DNA of 64,000 nt from DASZQY01 sp963843565 (GTDB lineage Bacteria > Pseudomonadota > Alphaproteobacteria > Rhizobiales > Kaistiaceae). Below, piece after piece: positions 8,651 through 17,493 of this stretch. The DNA is taken from assembly GCA_963843565.1 (NCBI GenBank), contig CAWJKY010000003.1:1-64000 (forward strand), written 5' to 3'. Under the pieces are notes generated by a model, which saw nothing but the letters and a program-made list of their open reading frames with translations, was not told the origin of the DNA and ran no database searches. The number at the start of each line of letters is the position of its first letter. Within the stretch, counting starts at the first letter, position 1. A program made the position numbers and the translations under genes.

Positions 8651-9889
8651 TTGTATCCTAGGGGCATTGTCATTGTCGGCGGCGGCCACGGCGGCTCGCA
8701 GGTCGCCGCAAGTCTCCGTGCAAGTGGCTATGACGGCCCGCTGGCGCTGGTCACCGCCGAGGCGGACGTGCCCTATCAGCGCCCACCCTTGTCGAAGGCG
8801 TTCCTCAAGGATCCCGCCCACGATCTCCTGCCGCTCCGGCCCCTGTCGTTCTACGAGAAGAACGCCATCGACCTCCGCCTCGGCGTCGAGGTCACGCGGA
8901 TCGATGCGCGGAGCGGCATGGCGCATCTCTCCGATGGCGGTGGGCTGGAAGCCGACCGCATCGTGCTCGCCACCGGCTCGCGTCCGCGCCTGCCGCCGAT
9001 CGCCGGGGTCGCGCTCGATGGTGTCGCGACGCTTCGCCATGCGGCCGACGCCCGAGCGCTGCGCGACCGGTTGCACGCAGCCCGCGACGTTGTCGTGGTC
9101 GGCGGCGGCTTCATCGGCCTGGAGATCGCGGCCACCGCGCGCCTCCTCGGCAAGACGGTCACCGTGCTCGAGGCCGCCAGCCGGCTCATGGGGCGCGTCG
9201 TTGCGCCGGAGATTTCAAACCACTTCCTCGCCTTGCACCGCGGCTGGGGCACCGACGTGCGCCTCGAAACGCCGGTCGGCGCGATCGTCGGCGAGGAGGA
9301 CCGCGTCGTCGCGGTGACGACCGCTTCCGGCGACCGCATCCCGGCCGACCTCGCGGTGATCGGCATCGGCGTGGTGCCGAACGTCGAGCTCGGCATCGCC
9401 GTCGGTCTTGCCGTCGACAACGGCCTCGCCGTCAATTCCTTCATGGAGACCAGCGTGCCCGAGGTGCTCGCCATCGGCGACACGGTCTCCTTCACCCATT
9501 GGGAGACGCAGCGCCGCGTGCGGCTGGAGTCGGTGCAGAACGCCGTCGATCAGGGCAAGGTTGCCGCCGCCACGCTGCTGGGCAAGCGCGAGGCCTATCG
9601 CGACGTGCCGTGGTTCTGGTCCGATCAGGGCGACGTCAAACTGCAGATGGTGGGCCTGTCCGCCGACGCCACGGAAAGCTTCCTGCGCGGCTCGCGTGAC
9701 GAGGGCAGCTTTTCCGTGTTCCACTACGCTGGCGACCGGCTGGTCGCCATCGATTCGGTCAACCGGCCGGCCGACCATGTGCTTGGCCGGCGGATGATCG
9801 GCGCGGGCATCTCGCCGCCGGCGGCCAGCGTCGTCGATCTCGGCGTCGACCTGAAGGCGTTGGTGAAGGCGGCGGCGCCGGCTGGGTAG
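8651..9889 (+). CDS. FAD/NAD(P)-dependent ferredoxin reductase-type oxidoreductase
   Basis: A 412-residue pyridine nucleotide-disulphide oxidoreductase of the rubredoxin/ferredoxin reductase type. It has the FAD-binding glycine motif GIVIVGGGHGG at the N-terminus, a second nucleotide motif VVVVGGGFIGLEIA near residue 150, the ATG-like VLATGSRPR element, and EVLAIGDTVSF for the FAD ribityl contact. A reductase C-terminal domain follows. It would pass electrons from NAD(P)H to a ferredoxin or rubredoxin. The start is uncertain: TTG at 8651 lies only 25 bases after the tRNA, without an evident ribosome site. No oxygenase or ferredoxin gene is adjacent. Confidence 0.88.
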   Translation: MYPRGIVIVGGGHGGSQVAASLRASGYDGPLALVTAEADVPYQRPPLSKAFLKDPAHDLLPLRPLSFYEKNAIDLRLGVEVTRIDARSGMAHLSDGGGLEADRIVLATGSRPRLPPIAGVALDGVATLRHAADARALRDRLHAARDVVVVGGGFIGLEIAATARLLGKTVTVLEAASRLMGRVVAPEISNHFLALHRGWGTDVRLETPVGAIVGEEDRVVAVTTASGDRIPADLAVIGIGVVPNVELGIAVGLAVDNGLAVNSFMETSVPEVLAIGDTVSFTHWETQRRVRLESVQNAVDQGKVAAATLLGKREAYRDVPWFWSDQGDVKLQMVGLSADATESFLRGSRDEGSFSVFHYAGDRLVAIDSVNRPADHVLGRRMIGAGISPPAASVVDLGVDLKALVKAAAPAG

Positions 9890-9927
9890 GGGGTGTCACG
9901 GCGCCCCGCCGCCGCAACGGAGAGACG

Positions 9928-11238
9928 ATGGCGGACGCCAAGCTCAGCCTCGCGGAGACCGTCGCGATCGGCATCGGCGGCATGGTCGGCGGCGGCATCT
10001 TCGCCGTCCTCGGCCTCGCCATCGAGACGGCCGGCCACGCGGTGGCGATCGCCATGCTGGTCGGCGGCGTGGTGGCGCTCCTGACCGGCGTCTCCTACGC
10101 CCACCTCGGCCTCGCCTTTCGCGACGACGGCGGCAGCTTCACCTACATCGAGCACGCCTTCGGCGACACGACGGTGGCCGGTGTCGCCGGGTGGCTGCTG
10201 GTCGCGGGCTACGTCGGGACGCTCGCCCTCTACGCCACCACCTTCGGCGCCTATGGCGCGGCGCTTCTGTCGTCTGACGGCGGGCCGGTCTGGCTCGCCG
10301 ATATCCTGGCCCTCGCGGTGATGGCGGCGTTTCTGGCGCTCAACCTCCTCGGCGCCAAGGCCTCGGGGCGTGTCGAACTCATCATCGTCGCCGCCAAGGT
10401 GGCGATCCTGGTGTTGTTCGGCGTCGCAGGCGTGCTCACCGTCCAGGCCGATCATCTGCTGCCGGTGTTCAATCTCGGCATCGGCGCGCCGTTCGTTGCC
10501 GCCGGGCTGATCTTCGTCGCTTACGAAGGCTTCGAGCTGATCCCCAACGCCATCGAGGAAATCCGCGATCCGCAGGTGAACCTGAAGCGCGGGCTGATCC
10601 TCGCCATCGCCATCACGACCTTCATCTACGTGGCGGTCAGCCTCGTCGCCCTCGGCAACCTGACGCCCGATCAGGTCGCCGCCGACAAGGAATACGTGCT
10701 GGCGGTCGCCGCGCGGCCGACGCTCGGCGCCTTCGGCTTCGTGCTGATCGGAATCGCGGCGCTGATGTCGACCGCCTCGGCGATCAACGCCACGCTGTTC
10801 GGCGCCGCCCGCCTCGCCATGGTCATGGCCGCCGAGCATGCGCTGCCCAAGGTGTTCTCCATGCGCGAGCGCAACAGCGCCGTGCCGTGGGTGTCGCTGG
10901 TCGTGCTCTCGGCGCTGACCGGAGCCTTCCTCCTGTTCGCCGATCTCACCGTCATCTCGTCGTTCGCGAGCGCGGTGTTCCTGACGATCTTCGCGGCGGT
11001 GAACCTGTCGGCGTGGAAGCTGCGCGCCAGCGTCGGCATCGCGGCGTGGATTCCGCTTGGCGGCGCGGTGCTGTCGCTGGCAGCCTTGGCGATGCTTCTC
11101 TGGCACACGTGGACGACCGACCGGGTCAGCCTCCTGTGGATCGGGGGCTTCTTTCTGGCCGCGGTCGTTTTCGAGAGCATCGTGGTCGCCCGGCGCGGGC
11201 GCAGGCCACGACCGGCCCGACGCGCCTGGCCAATCTGA
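9928..11238 (+). CDS. APC-family amino acid permease
   Basis: A 436-residue integral membrane protein with about 12 hydrophobic helices and the APC-family opening GIGGMVGGGIFAVLG in helix 1. A conserved YEGFELIPNAIEEIRDP segment and the RNSAVPWVS region follow. It should import amino acids or related amines at the inner membrane; substrate cannot be read from sequence. The ATG has GGAGAG seven bases upstream. It follows the oxidoreductase by 38 bp in the same direction and may be co-transcribed with it. Confidence 0.88.
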   Translation: MADAKLSLAETVAIGIGGMVGGGIFAVLGLAIETAGHAVAIAMLVGGVVALLTGVSYAHLGLAFRDDGGSFTYIEHAFGDTTVAGVAGWLLVAGYVGTLALYATTFGAYGAALLSSDGGPVWLADILALAVMAAFLALNLLGAKASGRVELIIVAAKVAILVLFGVAGVLTVQADHLLPVFNLGIGAPFVAAGLIFVAYEGFELIPNAIEEIRDPQVNLKRGLILAIAITTFIYVAVSLVALGNLTPDQVAADKEYVLAVAARPTLGAFGFVLIGIAALMSTASAINATLFGAARLAMVMAAEHALPKVFSMRERNSAVPWVSLVVLSALTGAFLLFADLTVISSFASAVFLTIFAAVNLSAWKLRASVGIAAWIPLGGAVLSLAALAMLLWHTWTTDRVSLLWIGGFFLAAVVFESIVVARRGRRPRPARRAWPI

Positions 11239-11421
11239 CGCACGTCCGGTCAGCGATCTGTCAGCGGGCAGTCAGTTTGGCACTCGCAAGATGGCAAGTC
11301 GGATCGTTTGACTCAAAACAATTCCAGACTGACGCGTTTGCGCGATGCAGATGCCAGGGCGACTGAGACGGACGGAGCCATCGCGAGCTCCGACGGAATT
11401 CCCAAAAAGGAGCCTCCTGAC

Positions 11422-11922
11422 ATGAACAGGTTCACGCGCCGGTTCGCCCTTGCGTTTGCGGTTGTTGCCCTTCCGGTCGTCGCGGCGGCCTCCGCCGCTT
11501 CGGCGGCGACGATCGTCAAGGTGTCGCTGTGGGACAAGGGCGGTACGGCCCAGATGGCGACGGGGCTCGCCTACCTGTCGCCCGGCGCTGACATGAGCAA
11601 GGCGACCATGGGCATCAAGGCCACCCCCGATACGGCCAAGGCTGGCGTCGTGACGTTCAAGGTCACCAACGACTCCAAGGACACCGTCCACGAGATGATC
11701 GTCATGTATCTCGCCGATCCGACCAAGCCGCTGCCCTACATCGTCGCCGACAAGCGCGTCGACGAGGACAAGGCTGGCGACAAGGGCGAGGTGTCCGAGC
11801 TCGATCCGGGCAAGTCCGGCGAGCTCACGGTTCGGCTGAACCCGGGCAAGTATCTGCTCATCTGCAACGTCGCCGGCCACTTCGACGCCGGCATGTGGAC
11901 CGAGTTCACCGTCACCAAGTAA
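11422..11922 (+). CDS. Exported type I (blue) copper protein
   Basis: The ATG at 11422, preceded by AAGGAG, gives a 166-residue precursor with a signal peptide ending in ASAA near residue 28. The mature protein is a cupredoxin. The four expected type I copper ligands are in place: His90 (TVHEMIV), Cys148, His153 and Met158 in CNVAGHFDAGM. That is the plastocyanin/azurin-like pattern, so it is probably a small periplasmic electron carrier or copper protein. Partner proteins are not evident. An in-frame upstream extension would hide the leader. Confidence 0.88.
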   Translation: MNRFTRRFALAFAVVALPVVAAASAASAATIVKVSLWDKGGTAQMATGLAYLSPGADMSKATMGIKATPDTAKAGVVTFKVTNDSKDTVHEMIVMYLADPTKPLPYIVADKRVDEDKAGDKGEVSELDPGKSGELTVRLNPGKYLLICNVAGHFDAGMWTEFTVTK

Positions 11923-12134
11923 TCCCCAACGCGCCGGCGCCTGCCGCCGGTCGCTTGATCCAGCGCATATTCGTCCCGCCGGCTGCGGCGCATCCTTGGC
12001 GCCGCTGGCCGACGGGCTTCTTTTGACCCGTTCCAGCATCACGATGGTGTGACTCTTCGCGGCGCCCGAACGGCGCGGCGGCGTTGGTCTTTTTCGTTGC
12101 CAGAAGCGCCAACGGGTTGGGAGACGTGCGCAGA

Positions 12135-12151
12135 ATTAGAACAATTACAAA
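12135..12151 (+). promoter_or_regulatory. Candidate Irr iron-control element (ICE-like box)
   Basis: The 322-bp gap before the iron operon contains ATTAGAACAATTACAAA. Compared with the rhizobial ICE consensus TTTAGAA-N3-TTCTAAA, 11 of 14 fixed positions agree. It lies about 94 bases before the first start codon of a predicted ferrous-iron permease pair. Irr binds such sites in Hyphomicrobiales to adjust iron genes. This is a motif match by eye; the remainder of the gap shows no gene. Confidence 0.4.
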
Positions 12152-12244
12152 GAGTTATTGGGCGCCGCTGTCGGCGAATTCGCCGTTGCGAGGGCGCCTT
12201 GCGGCCTGTAGGGGGATGCTTCTGAAGAGGACGCCGAGCTCAGC

Positions 12245-12583
12245 ATGATCCGTTTGTCGATTGCCGCCATCGCTGCCGCCGTTGTGATCCAGATGACGGC
12301 CCCGGCCCTGGCGGATGATCCCGTCGCGCTCACCGTCGTCATCAAGGATCACATGTTCGATCCGCAAGAGCTGAAGGTCCCGGCGGGCAGGGTCGTGGAG
12401 CTGACGGTCGACAATCAGGATCCGACGCCGGAAGAATTCGAGTCGCCGACGTTGCGCGTCGAGAAGATCATTCCGGGCAACAGCAAGGGCAAGGTCCGCT
12501 TCGGACCGCTCACCGCCGACTCCTACCTGTTCTTCGGCGACTTCAACCTGGCGACCGCGCGTGGCGTCGTGACGGCGGAGTAG
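12245..12583 (+). CDS. Exported cupredoxin-domain protein of the FTR1 iron-uptake operon
   Basis: A 112-residue protein with a signal peptide (cleavage near ALA, residue 23) and a single cupredoxin fold: VVIKDHMFDPQELKVPAG, a central VDNQDPTPEEFESP, and final SYLFFGDFNL strands. It lacks the Cys-His-Met cluster of a blue copper site. This fits cupredoxin domains of the EfeO/P19 kind that work with FTR1 permeases, probably handling iron or copper in the periplasm. The stop codon is four bases before the GTG of the permease gene, so the pair is one operon. Confidence 0.8.
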   Translation: MIRLSIAAIAAAVVIQMTAPALADDPVALTVVIKDHMFDPQELKVPAGRVVELTVDNQDPTPEEFESPTLRVEKIIPGNSKGKVRFGPLTADSYLFFGDFNLATARGVVTAE

Positions 12584-12587
12584 GGCG

Positions 12588-13418
12588 GTGTTTCCGGCAT
12601 TCGTCATCGTTCTGCGTGAAGTCATCGAGGCCGGCCTGATCGTCGGCATCGTGCTCGCGGCGACGCGCGGCGTGCCGCTGCGCGGGGTGGCGATCGGCCT
12701 GGGTGTTGCCGGCGGTGCGTTCGGCGCCGGCGTGGTCGCGCTGTTTGCCGGGGCGATCTCCGGTCTCTTCTCCGGCTACGGTCAGGAGCTCTTCAACGCC
12801 TCCATCCTGCTCATCGCGGTCGCCATGCTCGCCTGGCACAATGCGTGGATGGCGAAGCACGGGCGCGAACTCGCCATGCAGGTGAAGCAGGTCGGCCAGG
12901 CGGTCGCCCACGGCGAACGGCCGCTGATCGCGCTGGCCGTGGTGTGCGGCGTGGCGGTGCTGCGCGAAGGCTCCGAGGTCGTCCTGTTCCTCTACGGCAT
13001 CCTCGCCTCGGGCTCGTCGGGCTCGGCGCTGCTCGCCGGCGGGCTGCTCGGCGTCGCCGGCGGGGTCGCCATCACCGGCTTTTCCTATGTCGGGCTGCTG
13101 ATCATTCCCCAGCGCCACATCTTCACCGTCACCGGCTGGCTGATCACGCTGCTCGCCGCCGGCATGGCGGCCCAGGCGGTGCTCTATCTGAACGCCGCCA
13201 ACGTGCTCACCGCCCTCAACACGACGGTGTGGGACACCTCCGCCGTGCTGTCGCAGCAGAGCATCCTCGGCATCGCCCTCCACGCGCTGGTCGGCTACAA
13301 CGACCGGCCGACGGCCATGCAGGTGGTGGTCTATCTGGCGACGGTTGCCGTCATGATCGGCCTGATGCGCTACGCGCGGGCGCCGCGCCCGAAGGCAGCC
13401 CCGGCCGCCGCGGAGTAG
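12588..13418 (+). CDS. FTR1-family iron permease
   Basis: A 276-residue membrane protein with about seven hydrophobic helices. Both diagnostic REXXE iron-binding motifs are present: REVIE at residues 10-14 in the first helix and REGSE in the fourth. This identifies the FTR1/EfeU permease family, which moves iron across the inner membrane. The start is GTG, four bases after the cupredoxin stop. No DyP-type peroxidase (EfeB) follows, so this is the reduced two-gene version of the system. Confidence 0.92.
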   Translation: MFPAFVIVLREVIEAGLIVGIVLAATRGVPLRGVAIGLGVAGGAFGAGVVALFAGAISGLFSGYGQELFNASILLIAVAMLAWHNAWMAKHGRELAMQVKQVGQAVAHGERPLIALAVVCGVAVLREGSEVVLFLYGILASGSSGSALLAGGLLGVAGGVAITGFSYVGLLIIPQRHIFTVTGWLITLLAAGMAAQAVLYLNAANVLTALNTTVWDTSAVLSQQSILGIALHALVGYNDRPTAMQVVVYLATVAVMIGLMRYARAPRPKAAPAAAE

Positions 13419-13516
13419 TTGCCGGGCCGGTCGCCTTCCACTAGAAGGGCGCCACTCTTCAATCCTCCTCACAGCGATGCGCGCTGCGGTTCTCCCGGCG
13501 CGCCCACGGAGTCCCG

Positions 13517-15172
13517 ATGGCGCGGCAGTTCATCTATCACATGCAGGGCCTGACCAAGGCCTACACCGGCGGCAAGAAGGTCATCGACAACCTCAACCTG
13601 TCGTTCTACCCGGACGCCAAGATCGGCGTGCTCGGCCCGAACGGCGCCGGCAAGTCGACGGTGTTGAGGATCATGGCCGGCCTCGACAAGGAGTTCGGCG
13701 GCGAGGCGTGGCTCTCCGAGGGCGCCACCGTCGGCTACCTGCCGCAGGAGCCGGAACTCGACCCGGCCAAGGACGTGGTCGGCAACGTCATGGAGGGCGT
13801 CGCCGCCAAGCAGGCGCTCCTCGACCGCTACAACGACCTGATGATGAACTACTCCGACGAGACCGCGGAGGAGGCGACCGCCCTTCAGGAACAGATCGAC
13901 GCGCAGAACCTCTGGGACCTCGATGCCCAGGTCGAGCAGGCGATGGACGCGCTCGGCTGTCCGCCCAACGATTCCGACGTCGCCAATCTTTCCGGCGGCG
14001 AGAAGCGCCGCGTCGCCCTCTGCCAGCTGCTGCTCCGCCAGCCCGACCTGCTGCTGCTCGACGAGCCCACCAACCATCTCGACGCGGAGACGGTGGCGTG
14101 GCTCGAAAAGCACTTGCGCGAATACCCGGGCGCCATCCTGATCGTCACCCACGACCGCTACTTCCTCGACAACGTCACCGGCTGGATTCTCGAGCTCGAT
14201 CGCGGCCGCGGCATCCCCTACGAGGGCAACTACTCGGCCTATCTGGAGAAGAAGGCCAAGCGCATGGCGCAAGAGGGTCGCGAGGAAGCCGCCCGCCAGC
14301 GCGCGCTGGAAGCGGAGAGGGAGTGGATCGCGTCCAGCCCGCGCGCCCGCCAGGCGAAGTCGAAGGCCCGTATCCGCGCCTACGACGAACTTGTCCGGCG
14401 CAACGAGGAGCGCGCGCCGGGCACCGCGCAGATCATCGTGCCGCCGGGCGAGCGCCTCGGCGACAACGTCATCGACATCGAGAACCTGTCGAAGGGCTAC
14501 GGCGACGGGCTGCTCATCGACAACCTCTCCTTCAAGCTGCCGCCGGGCGGCATCGTCGGCGTCATCGGGCCGAACGGCGTCGGCAAGACGACGCTCTTCC
14601 GCATGATCGTCGGTCAGGAGAAGCCTGACGCCGGCACCATCACCCTCGGCGAGACGGTCCATCTCGGCTACGTCGACCAGAGCCGCGACGACCTCGCGCC
14701 CAACAAGACGGTGTGGGAGGAAATCTCCGGCGGCGCCGACATCCTGAAGCTGGGAAAACGCGAAATGAATTCGCGCGCCTACGTCGGTGCGTTCAACTTC
14801 AAGGGCGGCGACCAGCAGCAGAAGGTCGGCTCGCTGTCCGGCGGGCAGCGCAACCGCGTCCACCTCGCCAAGCTGCTCAAGGAAGGCTCCAACGTCCTCC
14901 TGCTCGACGAGCCCACCAACGATCTCGACACCGAGACGCTCGCCGCGCTGGAAGACGCGCTGGAGGATTACGCCGGCTGCGCGGTCATCATCTCGCACGA
15001 CCGCATGTTCCTCGACCGGCTCGCCACCCACATCCTCGCCTTCGAGGGCGACAGCCACGTCGAGTGGTTCGAGGGCAACTTCGCCGACTACGAGGCCGAC
15101 AAGATCCGCCGCCTCGGCGCCGACGCCGTCTCCCACCACCGGGTCAAGTACAAGCAGTTCGCGCGGAGCTGA
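13517..15172 (+). CDS. ettA: Energy-dependent translational throttle protein EttA (ABC-F ATPase)
   Basis: A 551-residue ABC-F protein with two ATPase cassettes and no membrane segments. Walker A motifs are GPNGAGKST (near 40) and GPNGVGKTT (near 353); ABC signatures are LSGGEKRR and LSGGQRNR; Walker B runs into DEPTNHLD and DEPTNDLD. Length, the linker between the cassettes and the C-terminal region ending FARS are those of EttA, which binds the ribosomal E site and gates elongation by energy state. It stands alone, followed by about 270 bp in which I see no gene. Confidence 0.95.
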   Translation: MARQFIYHMQGLTKAYTGGKKVIDNLNLSFYPDAKIGVLGPNGAGKSTVLRIMAGLDKEFGGEAWLSEGATVGYLPQEPELDPAKDVVGNVMEGVAAKQALLDRYNDLMMNYSDETAEEATALQEQIDAQNLWDLDAQVEQAMDALGCPPNDSDVANLSGGEKRRVALCQLLLRQPDLLLLDEPTNHLDAETVAWLEKHLREYPGAILIVTHDRYFLDNVTGWILELDRGRGIPYEGNYSAYLEKKAKRMAQEGREEAARQRALEAEREWIASSPRARQAKSKARIRAYDELVRRNEERAPGTAQIIVPPGERLGDNVIDIENLSKGYGDGLLIDNLSFKLPPGGIVGVIGPNGVGKTTLFRMIVGQEKPDAGTITLGETVHLGYVDQSRDDLAPNKTVWEEISGGADILKLGKREMNSRAYVGAFNFKGGDQQQKVGSLSGGQRNRVHLAKLLKEGSNVLLLDEPTNDLDTETLAALEDALEDYAGCAVIISHDRMFLDRLATHILAFEGDSHVEWFEGNFADYEADKIRRLGADAVSHHRVKYKQFARS

Positions 15173-15443
15173 CGCTGACGGCCGGCGCGCGAGTGCGACG
15201 CCTTCGTGTGCTGCTGCTCTTCGCCATCCGCACCAACGTCACGCGCTGGCGGTCGGCGAACCGGGTGATTTGGACACAACGCGTGTCGTGCCTTCTCGTG
15301 GTGGTCCGTAGTTGGACGACACGTCGATCGACCGAACGTTTCCACCAAACTGGCCTACCGTGGGCGGACCTGTCTGCGAATTTCTCGGAAGCTCAGAAGG
15401 CGATGAGCTTGGTGCTCACACACTCCATCTTGACTGACTTTTG

Positions 15444-16421
15444 CTATTTCGTCGGTTTGGTGAGGTTGACGAAGGCAGTACGGACTGCTGCGATGCCCGC
15501 TGGTGCCACCGTCATGCCGATGTGGCCGACATCGGGGACCATCGTGAACATCAGGTCGGGTCGGACGGCTTTGAACAAGCGCTCGAAGCGCTCGGCGTAG
15601 AACAGCTCGTCGGCGCTGCCGACAAGCAGCGCGGCAGGCTTCGCGGTAGCCCGCAGCCCGGCAAGGAAATCGCCGCGCGGCGCGGCGAAATCGACGATCA
15701 TCCGAAACGAATAGACGCTGGTGAGGTGCGTCGCCTTGGGCGAAGTCGCGAGCGCTATTGCGGGCAGGCCGTTGAACCATTTGATGCCGACCTGATTGAG
15801 GATGGCGAGCGCAATTATCCGCGGCAGCGCCACCGAGACCCAGCCGCCGGTGCCTGGACGCACCGTGGGGGCTTCCGGGGGCAAGGCCGGGGAAATCAGG
15901 ATGAAGCGGTCGAACAGCTTCTCGTCCGGGCCTGTGATCGCTCGGAGCACGAAGCCGCCTCCCGAGGAAAAGCCGATCAACGTGCGGCTGGCATTGGGAT
16001 GGAGCGGGCGGTCGAGCGTAGAGAGGTCGGCGAGATCGTCCTCGAGCTGGCCGATATAGTCGAGGTCGCCGCTCCGCCCGAATCCGCCATGGCCGCGTAC
16101 GACCGGCACATAGACCGTCGCACCCGTATCGCGAAGCGCCTTGGCGAGCAAGTGAACGCCGGTGCCATCGTCCGATGAGCCATGGACCAGCACCACGACC
16201 TGAGCGCCGCCGCCCTCATAGACGCGGTAGCCGAGATTGACGCCGTCCCGCGCCGCGTAGGTCAGCAGCGGGGGGAGGTCGCTGTAGTCGATGCCAGCGA
16301 AAGGATCGCTGATCGAGGCGAGGGGCGGGGGCTTGGTGGGCGCGTCGAAAAGCACAACGCCCAACAGTCCGGCTAGAGCGAGGACGAAGAATCCCGCCAG
16401 GCCCCAAAGCACCTTGCCCAT
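15444..16421 (-). CDS. Membrane-anchored alpha/beta hydrolase
   Basis: The ATG at 16421 gives 325 residues beginning with one hydrophobic helix (residues 5-26), followed by an alpha/beta hydrolase domain. VVVLVHGSSDDG provides the oxyanion region, GFSSGG contains the nucleophile Ser, and DVGHIGM near the end carries the catalytic His. It resembles lysophospholipase-like serine hydrolases facing the periplasm; substrate unknown. The reading frame stays open well upstream, but those residues are Arg/Pro-rich and not hydrolase-like. The 328-bp gap to the next gene at 16750 shows nothing I can name. Confidence 0.82.
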   Translation of the reverse strand: MGKVLWGLAGFFVLALAGLLGVVLFDAPTKPPPLASISDPFAGIDYSDLPPLLTYAARDGVNLGYRVYEGGGAQVVVLVHGSSDDGTGVHLLAKALRDTGATVYVPVVRGHGGFGRSGDLDYIGQLEDDLADLSTLDRPLHPNASRTLIGFSSGGGFVLRAITGPDEKLFDRFILISPALPPEAPTVRPGTGGWVSVALPRIIALAILNQVGIKWFNGLPAIALATSPKATHLTSVYSFRMIVDFAAPRGDFLAGLRATAKPAALLVGSADELFYAERFERLFKAVRPDLMFTMVPDVGHIGMTVAPAGIAAVRTAFVNLTKPTK

Positions 16422-16749
16422 GCGCGTACCCAATGTGGAGCTCAGCCAGAAGAACCCGTTCTTCCTACACCGGCATCCACCCGATGGGCCGTTGGGCCGA
16501 GATTGCGGCAATGGGCGGGCATTGGCAAGCCGGTGTCCGGGTTCAGTAAAGATGAGGCTGCGGGGTTTCCCCGGCTCGTCGTTTGTCGAGGTACTGTTAG
16601 TCAGGTCGGTTGCGTTTGTTCGTGACAAACGCCCGGTTGCGTGTAGAGGTGCTGGCAGACCAGCGACCTGACGCGGCAATGACGGCCCGCGAGAAAACGC
16701 TGCTTTATGCAGACGCATTCTCGCAACCCGGCACCCTCGGGCTCGCTGC

Positions 16750-17493
16750 TTGGCCGCCTACACCAAATCCGACTGGCTGATTCCGGCAGGGCTGATCGCG
16801 CTTGCCTTGATTCCCATTTTGGCCGGCGCCGTGCGCCTCGCCATGCTTGCCGGCGGCGCGCCTGTCACCCCCGCAAACGCCCGCTTCATCGCCGCACCGG
16901 TTCCGGTGGTGCTGCACGTCGTTTCTGTCTCGATCTATTGCCTTCTGGGCGCGTTCCAGTTTTCGCCGGGCCTCCGGCGCAACCATCCCCGCTGGCACCG
17001 CCTTGTAGGGCGGATGCTCATGCCGGCCGGTTTGGTGGCGGCGCTTTCGGGCATCTGGATGGCGCTGACCTACGCCATCGTGCCGGCCGACAACGCGTTG
17101 CTGCATGCCTTCCGGTTGCTCGCCGGCGCGGGCATGGCCGTGTCACTGGTCCTCGGCTACGCCGCGATCCGCCGGCGCGAGGTCGAACATCACCAGGCAT
17201 GGATGCGCCGCGCGTATGCGCTGGGCCTTGGCGCGGGCACGCAGGCGCTGATCCTGATCGCGCCGGTCGCCCTTTTCGGCGTTCTCGATGACATGTCCCG
17301 GGCGCTTCTGATGGGTGCCGCCTGGGTCATCAATCTTGCCGTAGCCGAGGCGCTGATCCGCCGAACGTCATCAGGGCAGGCGGCTCGCGCCGGCGGCGGC
17401 CATATGAGCTGGTCGCCCTGCCTTCGGCCCAATTCGGAAGAACTCGTCACGCAGCAGCCTGACAATCCCTCAAGTCAAAGGTACGGACGATGA
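16750..17493 (+). CDS. DUF2306 membrane protein (paralogue 1)
   Basis: A 247-residue protein with about six hydrophobic helices matching DUF2306: the N-terminal DWLIPAGLIALALIP helix, APVTPANARF, a GAFQF helix end, HRLVGR and WMRRAYALGLGAGTQ. It is clearly homologous over most of its length to the protein encoded at 18949. The last 35 residues (after RRTSSG) have no counterpart in the paralogue. The start is an unsupported TTG and could be a few codons off. The stop overlaps the next start (ATGA). Function of the family is unknown. Confidence 0.8.
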   Translation: MAAYTKSDWLIPAGLIALALIPILAGAVRLAMLAGGAPVTPANARFIAAPVPVVLHVVSVSIYCLLGAFQFSPGLRRNHPRWHRLVGRMLMPAGLVAALSGIWMALTYAIVPADNALLHAFRLLAGAGMAVSLVLGYAAIRRREVEHHQAWMRRAYALGLGAGTQALILIAPVALFGVLDDMSRALLMGAAWVINLAVAEALIRRTSSGQAARAGGGHMSWSPCLRPNSEELVTQQPDNPSSQRYGR

